Source of the DNA: Nitratireductor aestuarii
GTDB taxonomy: Bacteria; Pseudomonadota; Alphaproteobacteria; Rhizobiales; Rhizobiaceae
DNA: 64,000 nucleotides
NCBI RefSeq assembly: GCF_014641695.1
Contig: NZ_BMIF01000008.1
Coordinates: 62,001-126,000, forward strand
Reading direction: 5' to 3'
Part shown: in pieces, positions 63,696 through 64,000 of the stretch
How positions within the stretch are numbered: the stretch's first letter is position 1
How the letters are laid out: every line of letters begins with the position of its first letter
The notes under the pieces: model-generated
Told to the model about the DNA's origin: nothing
Seen by the model: only the letters and a program-made list of their open reading frames with translations
The model's database searches: none
Position numbers and translations under genes: made by a program

Positions 63696-64000
63696 TTGAA
63701 CGCAAAGCTCACCAGCAAGCCAGCTCAGCCCCGCCGCAAAACGTCGACCAAGGCCACCAACCCTTCAGAGGTGCCGGTGCGCGGCAACGAAATTGCCGAG
63801 GGAACGCCGGGTGAGGCTCCTTCCATCCATGGCACCGGCTTCCAGCAGGAGAGCGGAGCAGTGCATCCGAGCTTTCCGGATCAGGGAAATGCATCTCTGG
63901 ACGAGAGTGCCGAGCGGGCAACGGATGAGGAAGCCATCCGCCGCCGTGCCTACCAGATCTGGGAGGAAGAAGGTTATCCAGAGGGCGGACACGAACGCCA
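63696..64000 (+). CDS. DUF2934 protein (3' end cut by window)
   Basis: A TTG start at 63696 sits behind AAGGAGACTACG, a strong Shine-Dalgarno site at proper spacing, and the frame stays open to the last base. The product begins MNAKLTSKPAQPRRKTSTKA, a basic, disordered lead, followed by acidic linker sequence. Near the end it reads EEAIRRRAYQIWEEEGYPEG, the DUF2934 signature (a small helical motif of unknown function, common in rhizobia and often stress-linked). The start would be overlooked because it is TTG. The opposite-strand frames here are not convincing. Confidence 0.8.
   Translation, partial: MNAKLTSKPAQPRRKTSTKATNPSEVPVRGNEIAEGTPGEAPSIHGTGFQQESGAVHPSFPDQGNASLDESAERATDEEAIRRRAYQIWEEEGYPEGGHER

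Noticed and set aside
63709-63992. Two minus-strand frames at the right window edge
   Set aside because: They oppose the DUF2934 frame, which has a strong ribosome site and the family signature.
1-64000. CRISPR array, integrase, IS transposase, rRNA genes or replication origin
   Set aside because: None was seen on either strand; the only RNA gene found is tRNA-Gln, and the repeats found are short palindromes without a transposase.

Overview
The window looks like a chromosomal stretch from an alphaproteobacterium of the order Hyphomicrobiales (Rhizobiales); the genus cannot be fixed from sequence alone. The signs are the high GC content, a second tail-less FtsZ, the ppx-rlmE-guaB ... rsmB-like-guaA housekeeping order, many solute-binding-protein-dependent transporters with their own regulators, and short palindromic intergenic repeats of rhizobial type. 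Most of positions 8700-53700 is accessory catabolism and transport. The last 10 kb is conserved core.

Layout. 1-8495: the end of a phage-like DUF2793/S74 tail protein, then a surface-polysaccharide block with glycosyltransferases on the minus strand, and rmlA and a UDP-glucose dehydrogenase on the plus strand. 8758-14406: a sugar epimerase, the lower gallate-type pathway galBCD, and a convergent pair made of a DUF1932 dehydrogenase and an unusual double-HTH LysR regulator. 14605-19195: a sugar ABC transporter (binding protein, single-domain ATPase, permease) under a LacI regulator, with stacked palindromic operators. 19402-24264: a complete type I secretion apparatus (TolC-like, ABC exporter, HlyD-like) without a visible substrate. 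24352-28292: a GMC oxidoreductase, glutaryl-CoA dehydrogenase and a divergent GntR regulator with two winged-helix domains. 28504-35526: an aconitase next to a TctCBA tricarboxylate transporter and an AbrB-family membrane protein, probably one tricarboxylate-use module.

35586-40803: a three-gene coiled-coil/membrane operon (Gly-rich coiled coil, DUF6384-like membrane protein, TelA-like coiled coil) divergent from a tail-less ftsZ2, followed by a small ribbon-helix-helix gene. 41145-42702: an AT-rich pair of overlapping genes, a DEDDh exonuclease and a Pol-beta-type nucleotidyltransferase, which looks horizontally acquired. 42757-44902: a PfpI/DJ-1 protein and a sodium:amino-acid symporter. 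45286-53665: a carbohydrate ABC transporter, FCD GntR regulator, MalK-type ATPase, enolase-superfamily dehydratase, and a GMC dehydrogenase with a gluconate-dehydrogenase subunit-3-like partner, a likely uptake and oxidation/dehydration route for a sugar acid or related polyol. 53707-64000: tRNA-Gln(CTG), ppx/gppA, rlmE, guaB, oxyR divergent from katA, an RsmB-like methyltransferase, guaA, and the start of a DUF2934 gene cut by the window edge.

The strongest candidates for something not well described are the exonuclease/nucleotidyltransferase cassette and the coiled-coil operon beside ftsZ2. There are also two intergenic repeat families, each present twice; one shows a compensatory base-pair change. 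Start codons were moved inside longer open frames where family length or a Shine-Dalgarno match argued for it. Functions rest on motif recognition by eye; no database search was run.
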